From NCBI RefSeq assembly GCF_022654015.1, contig NZ_CP073063.1, forward strand, positions 372,001 to 436,000: DNA of 64,000 nt, read 5' to 3'. Shown in pieces: positions 51,630 through 61,234 of this stretch; within the stretch, counting starts at the first letter, position 1, and each line of letters opens with the position of its first letter. The notes beneath the pieces are model-generated. The model was given only the letters and a program-made list of their open reading frames with translations. It did not search any database and had not been told where the DNA came from. Made by a program: the position numbers and the translations under genes. Source of the DNA: Brevundimonas diminuta. Lineage in GTDB: Bacteria > Pseudomonadota > Alphaproteobacteria > Caulobacterales > Caulobacteraceae.

Positions 51630-53804
51630 ATGATCCGTGCTTCCGCCGTCGCGCTTGCGACGCTCCTCGCCTCCACCAGCCTGACCTCGGTATCCATGGC
51701 CCAGACCCCCGCCTCCTCTCCCGCTCCAGCCTCTGGCGGCTTCGCGACCAGCGACGCGACCGACCCCTATCTGTGGCTCGAAGAGGTTGAGAGCGAGCGG
51801 GCGATGGAGTGGGTCAAGGCCCACAACGAACGCACCTTCTCCGTCCTGCAGGGCGATCCCCGCTACGAGACCCTGCATCAGCAGGCGCTGGAGATCGTCC
51901 AGGCCCAGGACCGCATCCCGTCGCCCGGCTTCACCCACGACGGCCATATCGACAACTTCTGGCAGGACGCCCAGCATGTGCGCGGGCTGTGGCGTCGCAC
52001 CACGCTGGACAGTTATCGCACCGCCACGCCCGAGTGGCAGACCATCCTCGACATCGACGCCCTGGCGGCGGCCGAAGGCCAGAACTGGGTCTACAAGGGC
52101 TCGACCTGTCTTCAGCCCGAAGAACGCTACTGCCTGATCAGCCTGTCGAACGGCGGCAAGGACGCGGTGACCCTGCGCGAGTTCGACACGGTCGAGCGCA
52201 AGTTCGTCGACGGCGGCATCACCCTGCCGGAATCCAAGGGCGGCGCATCCTGGATCGACAAGGACACCCTGCTGATCTCGCGCGACTTCGGTCCCGGCAC
52301 CCTGACCAACTCGGGCTATCCGATGGTCGTCAAGCGGATGAAACGCGGACAGACCCCGGACCAGGCCGAGACCCTGTTCACCGGCCAGCCGACCGACGTC
52401 TCGGTGTCAGGCTATACGCTGCGCGACGCCGACGGGGTGGTGAAGGCGACCCTGATCAACCGTTCGGTGGACTTCTATTCGTCCGAGACCTGGCGGCTGG
52501 GCGACGACGGCGCCCTGACCCAGCTTCAACTGCCGGCCAAGTCCGACATCACCGGCCTGGTCCAGGGCCAGCTTCTGGTGTCGCTGAAACAGGACTGGAC
52601 CGCGCCGTCGGGTCAGGATTTCAAGACCGGCGACCTGATCGCCTGGCCGCTGGAGGCCTGGCTGGCCGACCAGGCGACCCCGGCCCAGCTGGTGCTGCGT
52701 CCGACCGAGCGTCAGGCTATCGAGGGCGTCAACGTCACGCGCAACCGTCTGGTCGTGGCCCTGTACGACAATGTGCGCGGCTCGGTGCGGGTCTACACCC
52801 CTGGCCAGGGCGAATGGGCGCACACGACGCTGGACCTGCCTCAGAACGTCTCGGTCGGCGTCGGCTCTGCCTCGGAGAAGGACGACAAGGTCTTCGTCAG
52901 CGTCACCGGCTATCTGAACCCGTCCAGCCTGTGGCTGGCCGATGCGGCGACCGGCGCGGTCGATCAGGTCAAGTCCATGCCGGCCAAGTTCGACGCCGCC
53001 GGCATGACGGTCGATCAACACGAGGCCCGTTCGGCCGACGGGACGATGATCCCCTATTTCGTGGTGCATAAGGCGGACATGCCGCTGGACGGCTCCAACC
53101 CCACGCTTCTGTACGGCTACGGCGGGTTCGAAAGCTCGCTGCTGCCCGGCTATTCGGCGACGGTCGGCAAGCTGTGGCTGGAGCGGGGCGGCGTCTACGT
53201 CATCGCCAATACGCGCGGCGGCGGCGAGTTCGGACCCCGCTGGCACGAGGCGGCCCTGCAACAGAACCGTCAGCGCGCGCATGAGGATTTTCAGGCCGTG
53301 GCCCTGGACCTGATCGCCCGCGACATCACCAGCCAGCCCAAGCTGGGCATCATGGGCGGCTCGCAGGGCGGGTTGTTCATGGGGGCCATGCTGACCCAGC
53401 GACCGGACCTGATCAACGCCGCCGTCATCCAGGTGCCCCTGTTCGACATGCTGCGCTTCCACAAGCTGCTCGCCGGCGCCTCGTGGATCGGCGAATACGG
53501 CAACCCCGACATCCCCGAGCAGCGCGCCTGGATCGAGCAGTATTCGCCGTATCAGAACCTGCGCGCGGGCCAGCCCTATCCGGAAGTCTTCATCCATACC
53601 TCGACCAAGGACGACCGCGTCCATCCGGGCCATGCCCGCAAGGCGGCGGCGCGTCTGGAAGAGCTGGGCTATCCGGTGCTGTTCTACGAAAACGTCGACG
53701 GCGGCCACGCGGCCGGGGCCAACCTGCGCGAAACCGCGCGTCGTCTGGCGCTGGAATACACCTATCTGTCGCGCCGCCTGATGGACACGCCGGCGCAGGA
53801 ATAG
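51630..53804 (+). CDS. S9 family prolyl oligopeptidase, exported, copy 1
   Basis: 724 residues. A signal peptide (about 1-24, cleaved near MAQ) exports it. An N-terminal beta-propeller region and the C-terminal alpha/beta-hydrolase: Ser578 in GGSQGG, acid region KDDRVHP (about 661), His693 in GGHAAG. It cleaves short proline-containing peptides. RNTRGGGEFGPRWHEAA-type text matches the S9A signature. Tandem paralogue of the gene at 53969. Confidence 0.94.
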   Translation: MIRASAVALATLLASTSLTSVSMAQTPASSPAPASGGFATSDATDPYLWLEEVESERAMEWVKAHNERTFSVLQGDPRYETLHQQALEIVQAQDRIPSPGFTHDGHIDNFWQDAQHVRGLWRRTTLDSYRTATPEWQTILDIDALAAAEGQNWVYKGSTCLQPEERYCLISLSNGGKDAVTLREFDTVERKFVDGGITLPESKGGASWIDKDTLLISRDFGPGTLTNSGYPMVVKRMKRGQTPDQAETLFTGQPTDVSVSGYTLRDADGVVKATLINRSVDFYSSETWRLGDDGALTQLQLPAKSDITGLVQGQLLVSLKQDWTAPSGQDFKTGDLIAWPLEAWLADQATPAQLVLRPTERQAIEGVNVTRNRLVVALYDNVRGSVRVYTPGQGEWAHTTLDLPQNVSVGVGSASEKDDKVFVSVTGYLNPSSLWLADAATGAVDQVKSMPAKFDAAGMTVDQHEARSADGTMIPYFVVHKADMPLDGSNPTLLYGYGGFESSLLPGYSATVGKLWLERGGVYVIANTRGGGEFGPRWHEAALQQNRQRAHEDFQAVALDLIARDITSQPKLGIMGGSQGGLFMGAMLTQRPDLINAAVIQVPLFDMLRFHKLLAGASWIGEYGNPDIPEQRAWIEQYSPYQNLRAGQPYPEVFIHTSTKDDRVHPGHARKAAARLEELGYPVLFYENVDGGHAAGANLRETARRLALEYTYLSRRLMDTPAQE

Positions 53805-53810
53805 AACTCA

Positions 53811-53947
53811 ATCCTCCCCCGTGAGCGCTTACGAACGGGGGAGGGGGACCACGAAGTGGTGGAGGGGGCGACCCCGCGCACCGTGTCTGGTTCCGCCCCC
53901 TCCACCGCCTGACGGCGGTCCCCCTCCCCCGCGACGCGGGGGAGGAT
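53811..53947. repeat. Long C/G-rich inverted repeat R2
   Basis: Left arm begins ATCCTCCCCCG, holds GGGGGACCACGAAG and GGTGGAGGGGGCGA; the right arm mirrors it and ends GGGGGAGGAT. Arms about 50 nt with a spacer of about 35 nt. Clear homologue of R1. It separates the two S9 peptidase genes. Confidence 0.9.
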
Positions 53948-53968
53948 CAGATTTGCGGAGTTCAAGCC

Positions 53969-56188
53969 ATGCGTCACCTGATCCTGTCCGCCGCCATTCC
54001 GGCGCTTATGCTGGGCGCATGCGCCAATGCTCCGACGCAGCGGTATGCAGAGTATTCGGACCCTCCGGTCATGATCCCGCGTGAAGCGCCGCCCCACTTC
54101 CCCCGCGATCTGACCCCAGCGGGCGTCGCGGCCGCGGACGATCATCTGGCGCTGGAGCAGGTGGACGGGGCCGAGGCGATGGCCTTCGTCGCCGAGGAGA
54201 ACCGCAAATCCTTGGCGGCCCTGACCGGCGATCCGCGCTACGAGACCTTCCGCGCCGAGGCTCAGGCGATCCTGACCGCGACCGACCGCATCCCCAGCCC
54301 ATCCTTCCTGGGCGACGGGATCGGCAACTTCTGGCAGGACGCGACCAATCCCAAGGGCGTCTGGCGCCGCACGACGCTGGCCAGCTACCGGACCGCGACG
54401 CCGCAGTGGGAGACGCTGCTGGACATCGACGCCTTGTCCAAGGCGGAGGGCAAGGACTGGGTGTTCAAGGGCGCCGATTGCCTGGCGCCGGACGACACGC
54501 GCTGCCTGATCAATCTGTCCAACGGCGGCAAGGACGCGGTGGTCGTGCGGGAGTTCGACCTGACCACCAAACGTTTCGTGGATGGTGGTTTCAACCTGCC
54601 CGAAGGCAAGCACCGCATCGAATGGCTGGACCGCGACACGCTTCTGGTCGCCACCGACTTCGGCGCCGGAACCATGACGGAGTCCGGCTATCCCTTCATC
54701 GTCAAGACGCTGAAGCGTGGCCAGACCCTGAACCAGGCGACCGAGGTCTATCGCGGCGACCAGGGCGACGGCGGCTATGGCGTCAGCCCGGCCGTCTATC
54801 GCGACAAGGACGGCAAGGTGACCGCCGTCATCATAACCCGCCCGCTGGACACCTTCCGGTCGGAGACGTGGCAGTTGGCGCACGACGGCAAGACGACCCA
54901 GCTTAAGCTTCCCGCCCGCGTCTCGCTCTACGGCGTCCTGAACGACGCCCTGATTTTCTCGCCGGAAGAGAACTGGAGTCTGCCCGGCGGAGGGGCGTTC
55001 AAGGGTGGCGACCTGCTGTCGATGCCGCTTGCGGTACTTCACGCGCGGGTCGACGGCGAGACGATCGTTAGCAACGCCGCGCCGCTCATCTTCTCACCCA
55101 ACGCGCGTCAGGCCGTGGGCGACGTTCGCGTTCTGTCGGATCGCGTCGTCGTTTCCTACACCGACAATGTGCGGGGCCGGGCCGGCGTCTTCCGGTCGAA
55201 CGGCGAGCGTGGTTGGGACCGTCAGGACATCACCGTCCCCGACAACCTCGCCGTCGGGCTGGGCGACTCGTCCAAATCACGCGGCGAGGTCTTCGTCTCG
55301 ACCCAGGGCTTCCTCGTCCCTCCGACCCTCAGCCTGGCCGATGCGCACGCCGCGACCCTGACCACGCTGAAGTCAGCGCCCGCCAAGTTCGACGCGTCGC
55401 GCGACGTGACCGAACAGTTTGAGGCGACCTCGACCGACGGGACGAAAATTCCCTATTTCGTCACCCGCCCGCGCGACATGAAGCTGGACGGCTCGAACCC
55501 GACCGTCATGCTGGGCTACGGCGGTTTCCAGGTCAGCCTGAACCCGGCCTACAAGCCCGAGATGGGCAAGCTGTGGCTGGAGCGGGGCGGGGTCTTCGTT
55601 CAGGCCAATATCCGCGGTGGCGGCGAGTTCGGTCCCGATTGGCACCAGGCGGCGCTGGACGGCGATCGTCAGAAGGCGTTCGACGACTTCGCCGCCGTGG
55701 CGCGCGATCTGGAACAGCGCGGGATCACCAGCCCGCGTCGCCTGGGCATCTATGGTCGGTCGAACGGCGGGGTTCTGACCTCGGTGTCGATCACCCAGCA
55801 CCCCGAACTGTTCAATGCGGCGGTGATCGAGAGCCCGCTGGTGGACATGCTGCGCTATCACGAACTGCCGGCCGGGGCGTCGTGGATCGGCGAATACGGC
55901 GACCCGCGCATCCCGGAAGAAGCCGCATGGATCGCCAAATATTCCGCCTATCAGCAGCTCCGTCCGGGCCAACCCTATCCGCGCGTCTATCTGACAACCA
56001 ATACGCGCGACGACCGGGTCCACCCCGGCCATGCGCGCAAGTTCGCCGCGCGCCTGGGCGATATGGGCTATGACCACCTCTATTATGAGGACACGGCCGG
56101 CGGCCATTCCAACGACGCCGACCCGGTCGCCAACGCCCGTCGCTGGGCCCGCCACTATGTCTATCTGTCGCAACAGCTGATGGATTGA
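53969..56188 (+). CDS. S9 family prolyl oligopeptidase, lipoprotein, copy 2
   Basis: 739 residues. Lipobox LMLGACAN (Cys about residue 18) marks it as a lipoprotein, unlike copy 1, so the pair differ in location. Shared propeller text (WRRTTLASYRTATP, WVFKG) and the catalytic Ser598 (GRSNGG), KDDRV-equivalent RDDRVHPGH and His713 (GGHSND) are present. Duplication of copy 1 is clear. E6 palindrome follows. Confidence 0.94.
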   Translation: MRHLILSAAIPALMLGACANAPTQRYAEYSDPPVMIPREAPPHFPRDLTPAGVAAADDHLALEQVDGAEAMAFVAEENRKSLAALTGDPRYETFRAEAQAILTATDRIPSPSFLGDGIGNFWQDATNPKGVWRRTTLASYRTATPQWETLLDIDALSKAEGKDWVFKGADCLAPDDTRCLINLSNGGKDAVVVREFDLTTKRFVDGGFNLPEGKHRIEWLDRDTLLVATDFGAGTMTESGYPFIVKTLKRGQTLNQATEVYRGDQGDGGYGVSPAVYRDKDGKVTAVIITRPLDTFRSETWQLAHDGKTTQLKLPARVSLYGVLNDALIFSPEENWSLPGGGAFKGGDLLSMPLAVLHARVDGETIVSNAAPLIFSPNARQAVGDVRVLSDRVVVSYTDNVRGRAGVFRSNGERGWDRQDITVPDNLAVGLGDSSKSRGEVFVSTQGFLVPPTLSLADAHAATLTTLKSAPAKFDASRDVTEQFEATSTDGTKIPYFVTRPRDMKLDGSNPTVMLGYGGFQVSLNPAYKPEMGKLWLERGGVFVQANIRGGGEFGPDWHQAALDGDRQKAFDDFAAVARDLEQRGITSPRRLGIYGRSNGGVLTSVSITQHPELFNAAVIESPLVDMLRYHELPAGASWIGEYGDPRIPEEAAWIAKYSAYQQLRPGQPYPRVYLTTNTRDDRVHPGHARKFAARLGDMGYDHLYYEDTAGGHSNDADPVANARRWARHYVYLSQQLMD

Positions 56189-56199
56189 GGCTTGTTCCT

Positions 56200-56232
56200 G
56201 GGGTCTATCGCGCTTTGCGCTGCTTGAGCCCC
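56200..56232 (+). repeat. Palindromic element copy E6
   Basis: Outer arms GGGGTCT (56200-56206) and AGCCCC (56227-56232), pairing with one unmatched base, inner hairpin GCGCTTTGCGC, then TGCTTG. It lies 12 bp after the second S9 gene stop. Confidence 0.8.
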
Positions 56233-56290
56233 GATTGGCTCACGCGATTATGAGGCGCGACGGGAAAGGCCGAGGGTTAAAGACGACGGC

Positions 56291-57046
56291 ATGAACACCA
56301 AGGGCTGGATCATCGCGGGCACGATCATGGGGGGCGCCCTCATGTCCGTCGCCTCGGCGGCCCAGCCGGCGGCGGGGCGGCCGCCGCTTGCGCCGCGCCA
56401 TGCGACGGCCAACGGCCCGCCGGTGGTCGTCGAACTGTTTACCGCCCAAGGCTGCGGCGGCTGCATCGAGGCCAATGCGGCGGTGGAGAAGGCGGCGGCC
56501 CAGCCGGGCGTGATCGCCCTGACCTATGGCGTCGACTACTGGGATTATCTGGGTTGGACCGACACCTTCGCCCGGCCCGAGTTCGTTCAGCGCCAGCGCG
56601 CCTATCGCGCCGCCCTGCGCCAGCGCGGCGTCTCGACGCCACAGGTCGTGATCGACGGCCGACGTCAGGTGTCGGGCGCCCGCAGCGTCGAGCTTGAAAC
56701 CGCCATCGGTCAGGAGGCGGTGCGTCAGGCCTGGCCGCCCGAGATCGAATTCCGCGAGAACGGAGCCGGCGTCGGCGTCGGTTCCGGCCGCGCGCCGGTC
56801 GGCGGCGCCGAGGTGGTGGCGGTGACCTACACGCCCGGCCCTCAGGTGATCGAGGTCCGTCAGGGCGAGAACCGGGGTCAGGCCGTGCGTCACATGAACG
56901 TCGTGCGCGGCGTGACGCGCCTTGGCGAATGGCGCGGCCGACCTATGCTCTACGCCCTGCCGTCCGCCCGCCCTGGCGAGGCCGTGGCGGTGCTGGTGCA
57001 AGGCAAGACGGACAAACGCATCCTGGGCGCCGCCGTCAGGGACTAG
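56291..57046 (+). CDS. DUF1223 thioredoxin-fold secreted protein
   Basis: 251 residues. A signal peptide (about 1-23, ending ASA) is followed by the DUF1223 thioredoxin-like core VVELFTAQGCGGCIEANA with a CxxC (C55, C58), and PQVVIDGRRQVSGA. The CGGC suggests disulfide chemistry in the periplasm, though the activity is not known. Its stop overlaps the convergent phosphotransferase stop by 4 bp. Confidence 0.9.
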   Translation: MNTKGWIIAGTIMGGALMSVASAAQPAAGRPPLAPRHATANGPPVVVELFTAQGCGGCIEANAAVEKAAAQPGVIALTYGVDYWDYLGWTDTFARPEFVQRQRAYRAALRQRGVSTPQVVIDGRRQVSGARSVELETAIGQEAVRQAWPPEIEFRENGAGVGVGSGRAPVGGAEVVAVTYTPGPQVIEVRQGENRGQAVRHMNVVRGVTRLGEWRGRPMLYALPSARPGEAVAVLVQGKTDKRILGAAVRD

Positions 57047-58119
57047 GCGCCCGCCTTTTTCGCAAAGCCCCACGCCGCGTCGCTTAGGGGACCGACTTGG
57101 GCGGCCATGGTCTTGGCGTGGGCGCTGGCGGCGGTGCCGTCGCGGACGCGGCCGGCGATGCCCTGGCAGATGGCCGCCAGACGGAACAGGTTGTAGGCGT
57201 AGAGCCAGTCGAGGTTGGCGGGCCGCATTCCCGTCGCGGCGGCGTAGCGTTCGACGGTCTCTTCGACAGACGGGATGCCCAAGGCCTCCAGATCGGCGCC
57301 GGCGAGGCCGTTGCGCAGCGAAGCTGGAATAGCCCAGGCGATCAGTAGATAGGAGAAGTCCGCCATCGGATCGCCGAGGGTCGATAGCTCCCAATCCAGC
57401 ACGGCGCGAACCTCTGCTCGATCCGGCGCTAGGATCATGTTGTCGAGACGAAAGTCGCCGTGGACGATGCGGCTGGGTCCCTCGGCCGGGAGGCTTTCGG
57501 GCAGGAAGGCGATCAGCCGATCCATCGCCGGAACCGGCTCGGTCTCCGACGCATGATACTGTTTGGTCCAGCGGCCGACCTGACGCGCAAAATAGTTGCC
57601 GGCCTTGCCGTAGTCGCCCAAGCCGATGGCGGCCGGATCGAAGGCGTGCAGCCGGGCCAGCGTGTCCGTCTGGGCTTCATAGACGGCGCGCCGCTCCACG
57701 GGCGTCAGGCCGGGCAGTTTCAAGTCCCAGAAGATCCGACCCTCGATCTTGTCCATCACATAGAAGATCGAGCCGATGACGGTTTCGTCCAGGCACAGGG
57801 CGTGTGGTTTGGCGACGGGGAAGCCTTGCGCGGCCAGGGCCGAGATGACCTGGAATTCGCGGTCGACGGCGTGGGCGCTGGGCAGCAGCACGCCGGGCGG
57901 CTTGCGCCGCAGCACATAGGCGGCCGAGGGCGTCACCAGTTCATAGGTCGGGTTCGACTGGCCGCCCTTGAACTGGCGCACCGTCAGAGGACCGGCGTAT
58001 CCCGGGACATGGGCGCGCATCCAGGCGTCCAGCGCCGCCTCGTCCAGGCGATAACGCGGATCGACCTCGCGCGTGCCGGAAAAGGCGCTCTGGGCGTCCA
58101 GCGGGGCGGCGTCGGTCAT
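57043..58119 (-). CDS. Phosphotransferase family protein (APH/ACAD10-like)
   Basis: 358 residues. Protein-kinase-like phosphotransferase with RIVHGDFRLDNMIL as the catalytic loop, VLDWELSTLGDPMADFSYL as the metal site, and QFKGGQSNPTYELVTP near the N-terminus. The substrate is unknown; homologues occur with acyl-CoA metabolism, but no such gene adjoins here except a MaoC protein further on. It follows glpK by 37 bp; RBS GAGGA. Confidence 0.9.
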   Translation of the reverse strand: MTDAAPLDAQSAFSGTREVDPRYRLDEAALDAWMRAHVPGYAGPLTVRQFKGGQSNPTYELVTPSAAYVLRRKPPGVLLPSAHAVDREFQVISALAAQGFPVAKPHALCLDETVIGSIFYVMDKIEGRIFWDLKLPGLTPVERRAVYEAQTDTLARLHAFDPAAIGLGDYGKAGNYFARQVGRWTKQYHASETEPVPAMDRLIAFLPESLPAEGPSRIVHGDFRLDNMILAPDRAEVRAVLDWELSTLGDPMADFSYLLIAWAIPASLRNGLAGADLEALGIPSVEETVERYAAATGMRPANLDWLYAYNLFRLAAICQGIAGRVRDGTAASAHAKTMAAQVGPLSDAAWGFAKKAGA

Positions 58120-58156
58120 GCGGCGGTCCTCATCGTTTCCTTGAGCCGTCCGGATC

Positions 58157-59686
58157 TCACGCCCGGTCCGGCGCGGCGATGATGGCGGCCTTCACGGCCC
58201 GACGCCAGCCGGAAAGCAGACGCTCGCGCTCGTCCGCCTTCATGCGCGGTTTCCAGCAGGCGGGCGCTTCAGCGGGTCGCGCCTCCAGATCGGGCAGCAG
58301 TCCGACGCCCAGGGCCGCCAGGCGCGCGGCGCCCAGGGCCGTCATTTCCTGGAAGGCCGGACGCTCCACCTCCACGTCGCAGATGTCGGCGACGAACTGC
58401 ATGGCGAAACTGTTGGCGGTGACGCCGCCGTCCACCTTAAGCGTCTTAAGAGGCGGGGCGCCGTCGGCGCCCAGGGCGTCGAGCAGGTCGCGCGTCTGAT
58501 AGGCCAGGGCCTCCAAGGCGGCGCGCACGAAATGGGCCGGACCGGAGTCCCGTGTCAGCCCGACGATGGTCCCTCTCGCTTCCGGCTCCCACCAGGGTGC
58601 GCCCAGACCCGTGAAGCCCGGAACCATATAGACCCCGCCGTTGTCCCTGAGGGTCTGCGCCATCGCCTCCGACTGACGCGACTCCGAGATCAGCCCGACC
58701 CCGTCCCTTAGCCATTGAATCGCCGACCCGGCCGAGAAGATCGACCCCTCCAGCGCATAGGCGGTCTGGCCGTCGGCCCGGTATCCCAGCGTGCCCAGCA
58801 GCCGCCGGGTCGAGGCCACCGGCTCCGCGCCCACATTGGCGACCAGAAAGGCGCCAGTGCCGTAGGTGATCTTGGCGTCCCCGGCCTTGAGCGCCCCATG
58901 CCCGACAAGGGCCGCCTGCTGGTCCCCCGCCGATCCGGCGATGGGCAGAGGCTGGCCGAACAGCGCTGGATCGCTCTCGCCGATTACACCCGCGCAAGGG
59001 ACGATGTCAGGCAGGGCTTCGCGGGGGATGTCGAACAAGGCGCACAAATCGTCACGCCATTCGACCGTCTTCAGATCCATCAAAGACGTGCGTGAAGCAT
59101 TGGTCGCATCGGTGGCGTGGACACGGCCGCCGGTCAGTTTCCAGATCAGCCAGGCGTCGATCGTACCCAGCTTGACCTCGCCCTTCGCCGCCCGCTCGCG
59201 CGATCCGGGCAGAGCATCCAAGAGCCAGGCGAACTTGGTCGCCGAGAAATAGGGATCGAGAATAAGGCCGGTCGTGGACTGGACCCTAGGCTCGTGGCCT
59301 AGGGCGGTCAGGCGGGCGGTGACGTCGGCGGTGCGGCGATCCTGCCAGACGATAGCGCGGTGCAAAGGTTCGCCTGTCGCGGCGTCCCAGATCACGGCCG
59401 TCTCGCGCTGATTGGTGATGCCGATAGCGTTGAAGCGTGCGACGCCGCCGGCCTTGCGCACCACCTCTCGACAGGTCTGGAGCGTCGCGGTCCAGATTTC
59501 GGCGGCATCATGTTCGACCCAGCCGGATTTTGGGAAATGCTGAGCCAGCTCGATCTGGCTGACCGCGACGGGCCTCAGGTCTCCTTTTTCTTCGCCTGCC
59601 GCGCTTCGCGCTGCTTGAGGCGCGACCTCGAAGGCGATGGCGCGGGTCGAGGTCGTGCCCTGGTCGATGGCGAGGATCAGGCTCAT
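58157..59686 (-). CDS. glpK: Glycerol kinase carrying an element-encoded insertion
   Basis: 509 residues. FGGY kinase: DQGTTSTRAI near the N-terminus, GWVEHDAAEIW, NQRETAVIWD, and the C-terminal KVDGGVTANSFAMQF. It phosphorylates glycerol. Relative to E. coli GlpK, a loop of about 14 extra residues occurs after DQGTTSTRAIAFE; residues 22-32 of it are encoded by palindrome E7. The insertion is in frame and sits between the first beta strand and the SQ segment, so catalysis may be kept. RBS GGGAGAG precedes the ATG. Confidence 0.95.
   Translation of the reverse strand: MSLILAIDQGTTSTRAIAFEVAPQAARSAAGEEKGDLRPVAVSQIELAQHFPKSGWVEHDAAEIWTATLQTCREVVRKAGGVARFNAIGITNQRETAVIWDAATGEPLHRAIVWQDRRTADVTARLTALGHEPRVQSTTGLILDPYFSATKFAWLLDALPGSRERAAKGEVKLGTIDAWLIWKLTGGRVHATDATNASRTSLMDLKTVEWRDDLCALFDIPREALPDIVPCAGVIGESDPALFGQPLPIAGSAGDQQAALVGHGALKAGDAKITYGTGAFLVANVGAEPVASTRRLLGTLGYRADGQTAYALEGSIFSAGSAIQWLRDGVGLISESRQSEAMAQTLRDNGGVYMVPGFTGLGAPWWEPEARGTIVGLTRDSGPAHFVRAALEALAYQTRDLLDALGADGAPPLKTLKVDGGVTANSFAMQFVADICDVEVERPAFQEMTALGAARLAALGVGLLPDLEARPAEAPACWKPRMKADERERLLSGWRRAVKAAIIAAPDRA
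59593..59622 (+). repeat. Palindromic element copy E7, inside glpK
   Basis: Outer arms CGCCT (59593-59597) and AGGCG (59618-59622), inner hairpin CGCGCTTCGCG, then CTGCTTG. It is 30 bp (10 codons) and lies wholly inside the glpK reading frame, read on the minus strand as about APQAARSAAGE. Confidence 0.9.
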
Positions 59687-59723
59687 GGTTCTCTCCCGGC
59701 TGCGTCTTGGGTAAGGGGAGCAT

Positions 59724-60704
59724 ATGACGACGCACCTGCCCAGCTATGAAGGCGTCCTCGACGCCGCCCGTCAGATCGAGGGGATTGCCGTCCGCACGCC
59801 CCTGCTCGAAAGCCCTGCTCTGAACGCGGTGGTCGACGGGCGGGTTCTCATGAAGGCGGAAAGCCTGCAGCGCGCCGGAGCCTTCAAATTTCGCGGCGCC
59901 TACAACCGCATCAGCCGACTGACCGATGATGAGAAGGCGCGCGGCGTCGTCGCCTTCTCATCCGGAAACCATGCGCAGGGCGTCGCCGCCGCCGCCGCTA
60001 TGGTCGGGACGCCGGCGATCATCGTCATGCCGTCGGATTCGCCCAGGGTGAAGGTCGAGGGGGTGATCGGCTTCGGCGGCGAGGTGCGCTTCTACGACCG
60101 CTGGAGCGAAAGCCGCGAGGCGATCGGCGCGGCCATCGCCGCCGAGCGCGGCTCGATCCTGGTTCCTCCGTTCGATGATCCTTTTATCATCGAGGGCCAG
60201 GGGACGACGGCGTTGGAAATGCTGGATCAGGCGGATGCGCCGTTCGACCAGCTGCTGTGCGGGGCGTCCGGAGGCGGGTTGATGGCCGGGATCAATCTGG
60301 TCATGGCCGAACGCAGTCCCGCGACGCAGGTGTTCGTGGTTGAGCCCGAAGCCTTCGACGACACCGCGCGATCGCTGGCGGCCGGGGAGCGGGTCGGTCA
60401 TCCGCAAGGCGCGCCGTCGATCTGCGACGCTCTGATGTCGCCGATGCCGGGCGTGCTGACCTGGCCGATCAATCGACGGCTGGCGGGGGCGATCACCGTC
60501 TCGGACGGCGAGGTCGCGGAAGCGATGCGGTTCGCGTTCCGCCATCTCAAGATCGTCCTCGAACCCGGCGGCGCCGTCTCGCTCGCGGCCCTGCTTGCCG
60601 GAAAGATCGGGACGACAGGACGGACGACGGCCATTGTGCTGTCTGGCGGCAACGTCGATCCGACGCTGCACGCCGAGATCATCGAGGGGCGCTTCGGCGG
60701 CTGA
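59724..60704 (+). CDS. Threonine/serine dehydratase (PLP, fold type II)
   Basis: 326 residues. PLP lysine K55 in FKFRGAYN, cofactor loop SSGNHAQG, the GASGGGLMAG phosphate-binding loop near residue 190, and a single catalytic domain without the ACT/regulatory tail of biosynthetic IlvA. This fits catabolic threonine/serine dehydratase or serine racemase. RBS GGGGAG lies 4 bp before the ATG. Divergent from glpK. Confidence 0.92.
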   Translation: MTTHLPSYEGVLDAARQIEGIAVRTPLLESPALNAVVDGRVLMKAESLQRAGAFKFRGAYNRISRLTDDEKARGVVAFSSGNHAQGVAAAAAMVGTPAIIVMPSDSPRVKVEGVIGFGGEVRFYDRWSESREAIGAAIAAERGSILVPPFDDPFIIEGQGTTALEMLDQADAPFDQLLCGASGGGLMAGINLVMAERSPATQVFVVEPEAFDDTARSLAAGERVGHPQGAPSICDALMSPMPGVLTWPINRRLAGAITVSDGEVAEAMRFAFRHLKIVLEPGGAVSLAALLAGKIGTTGRTTAIVLSGGNVDPTLHAEIIEGRFGG

Positions 60705-60766
60705 AGGGCTTCACTTGATCGCGCGGGTCGGCCAACCTCGCCTCACAGGCACAGAGGAAACGCACG

Positions 60767-61234
60767 ATGACCAAGACGAGTGAGCTACCGGGACTGATCG
60801 GCCAGGAGGTCGGGGTGTCGAAATGGTTCGATGTCACTCAGGCCCGGATCGACGCCTTCGCCGATTGCACCGAAGATCATCAGTTCATCCATGTCGATCC
60901 GGAAGCCGCCAGGGCCACGCCGTTCGGCGGAACAATCGCGCATGGCTTCCTGACCCTGAGCCTGGCTTCGGCCATGAGCTATGACGCCGTGGCCCCGCTG
61001 GAGGGCGTCGTGATGGGCGTGAACTACGGCTTCGACAAGCTGCGGTTCCTTGCGCCGGTGGCGGCAGGGTCACGCATTCGCGGTCGCTTCAAGCTCTTAT
61101 CAGCAGAAGACAAGGGCGGCGGACGCTGGTTGCTGAAGCACGAACTGACGGTCGAGATCGACGGGGCCGACAAGCCGGCGCTGATTGCCGAGTGGCTCGG
61201 GATGCAGATGGTCGATCCAAAAATCGAGCCGTGA
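60767..61234 (+). CDS. MaoC family hydratase
   Basis: 155 residues, hot-dog fold. Contains ADCTEDHQFIHVD with the R-hydratase Asp/His pair, and GTIAHGFLTLSLASAM. Likely (R)-specific enoyl-CoA hydratase-type reaction. RBS AGAGGAAAC precedes the ATG by 6 bp. It follows the dehydratase by 62 bp. Confidence 0.92.
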   Translation: MTKTSELPGLIGQEVGVSKWFDVTQARIDAFADCTEDHQFIHVDPEAARATPFGGTIAHGFLTLSLASAMSYDAVAPLEGVVMGVNYGFDKLRFLAPVAAGSRIRGRFKLLSAEDKGGGRWLLKHELTVEIDGADKPALIAEWLGMQMVDPKIEP

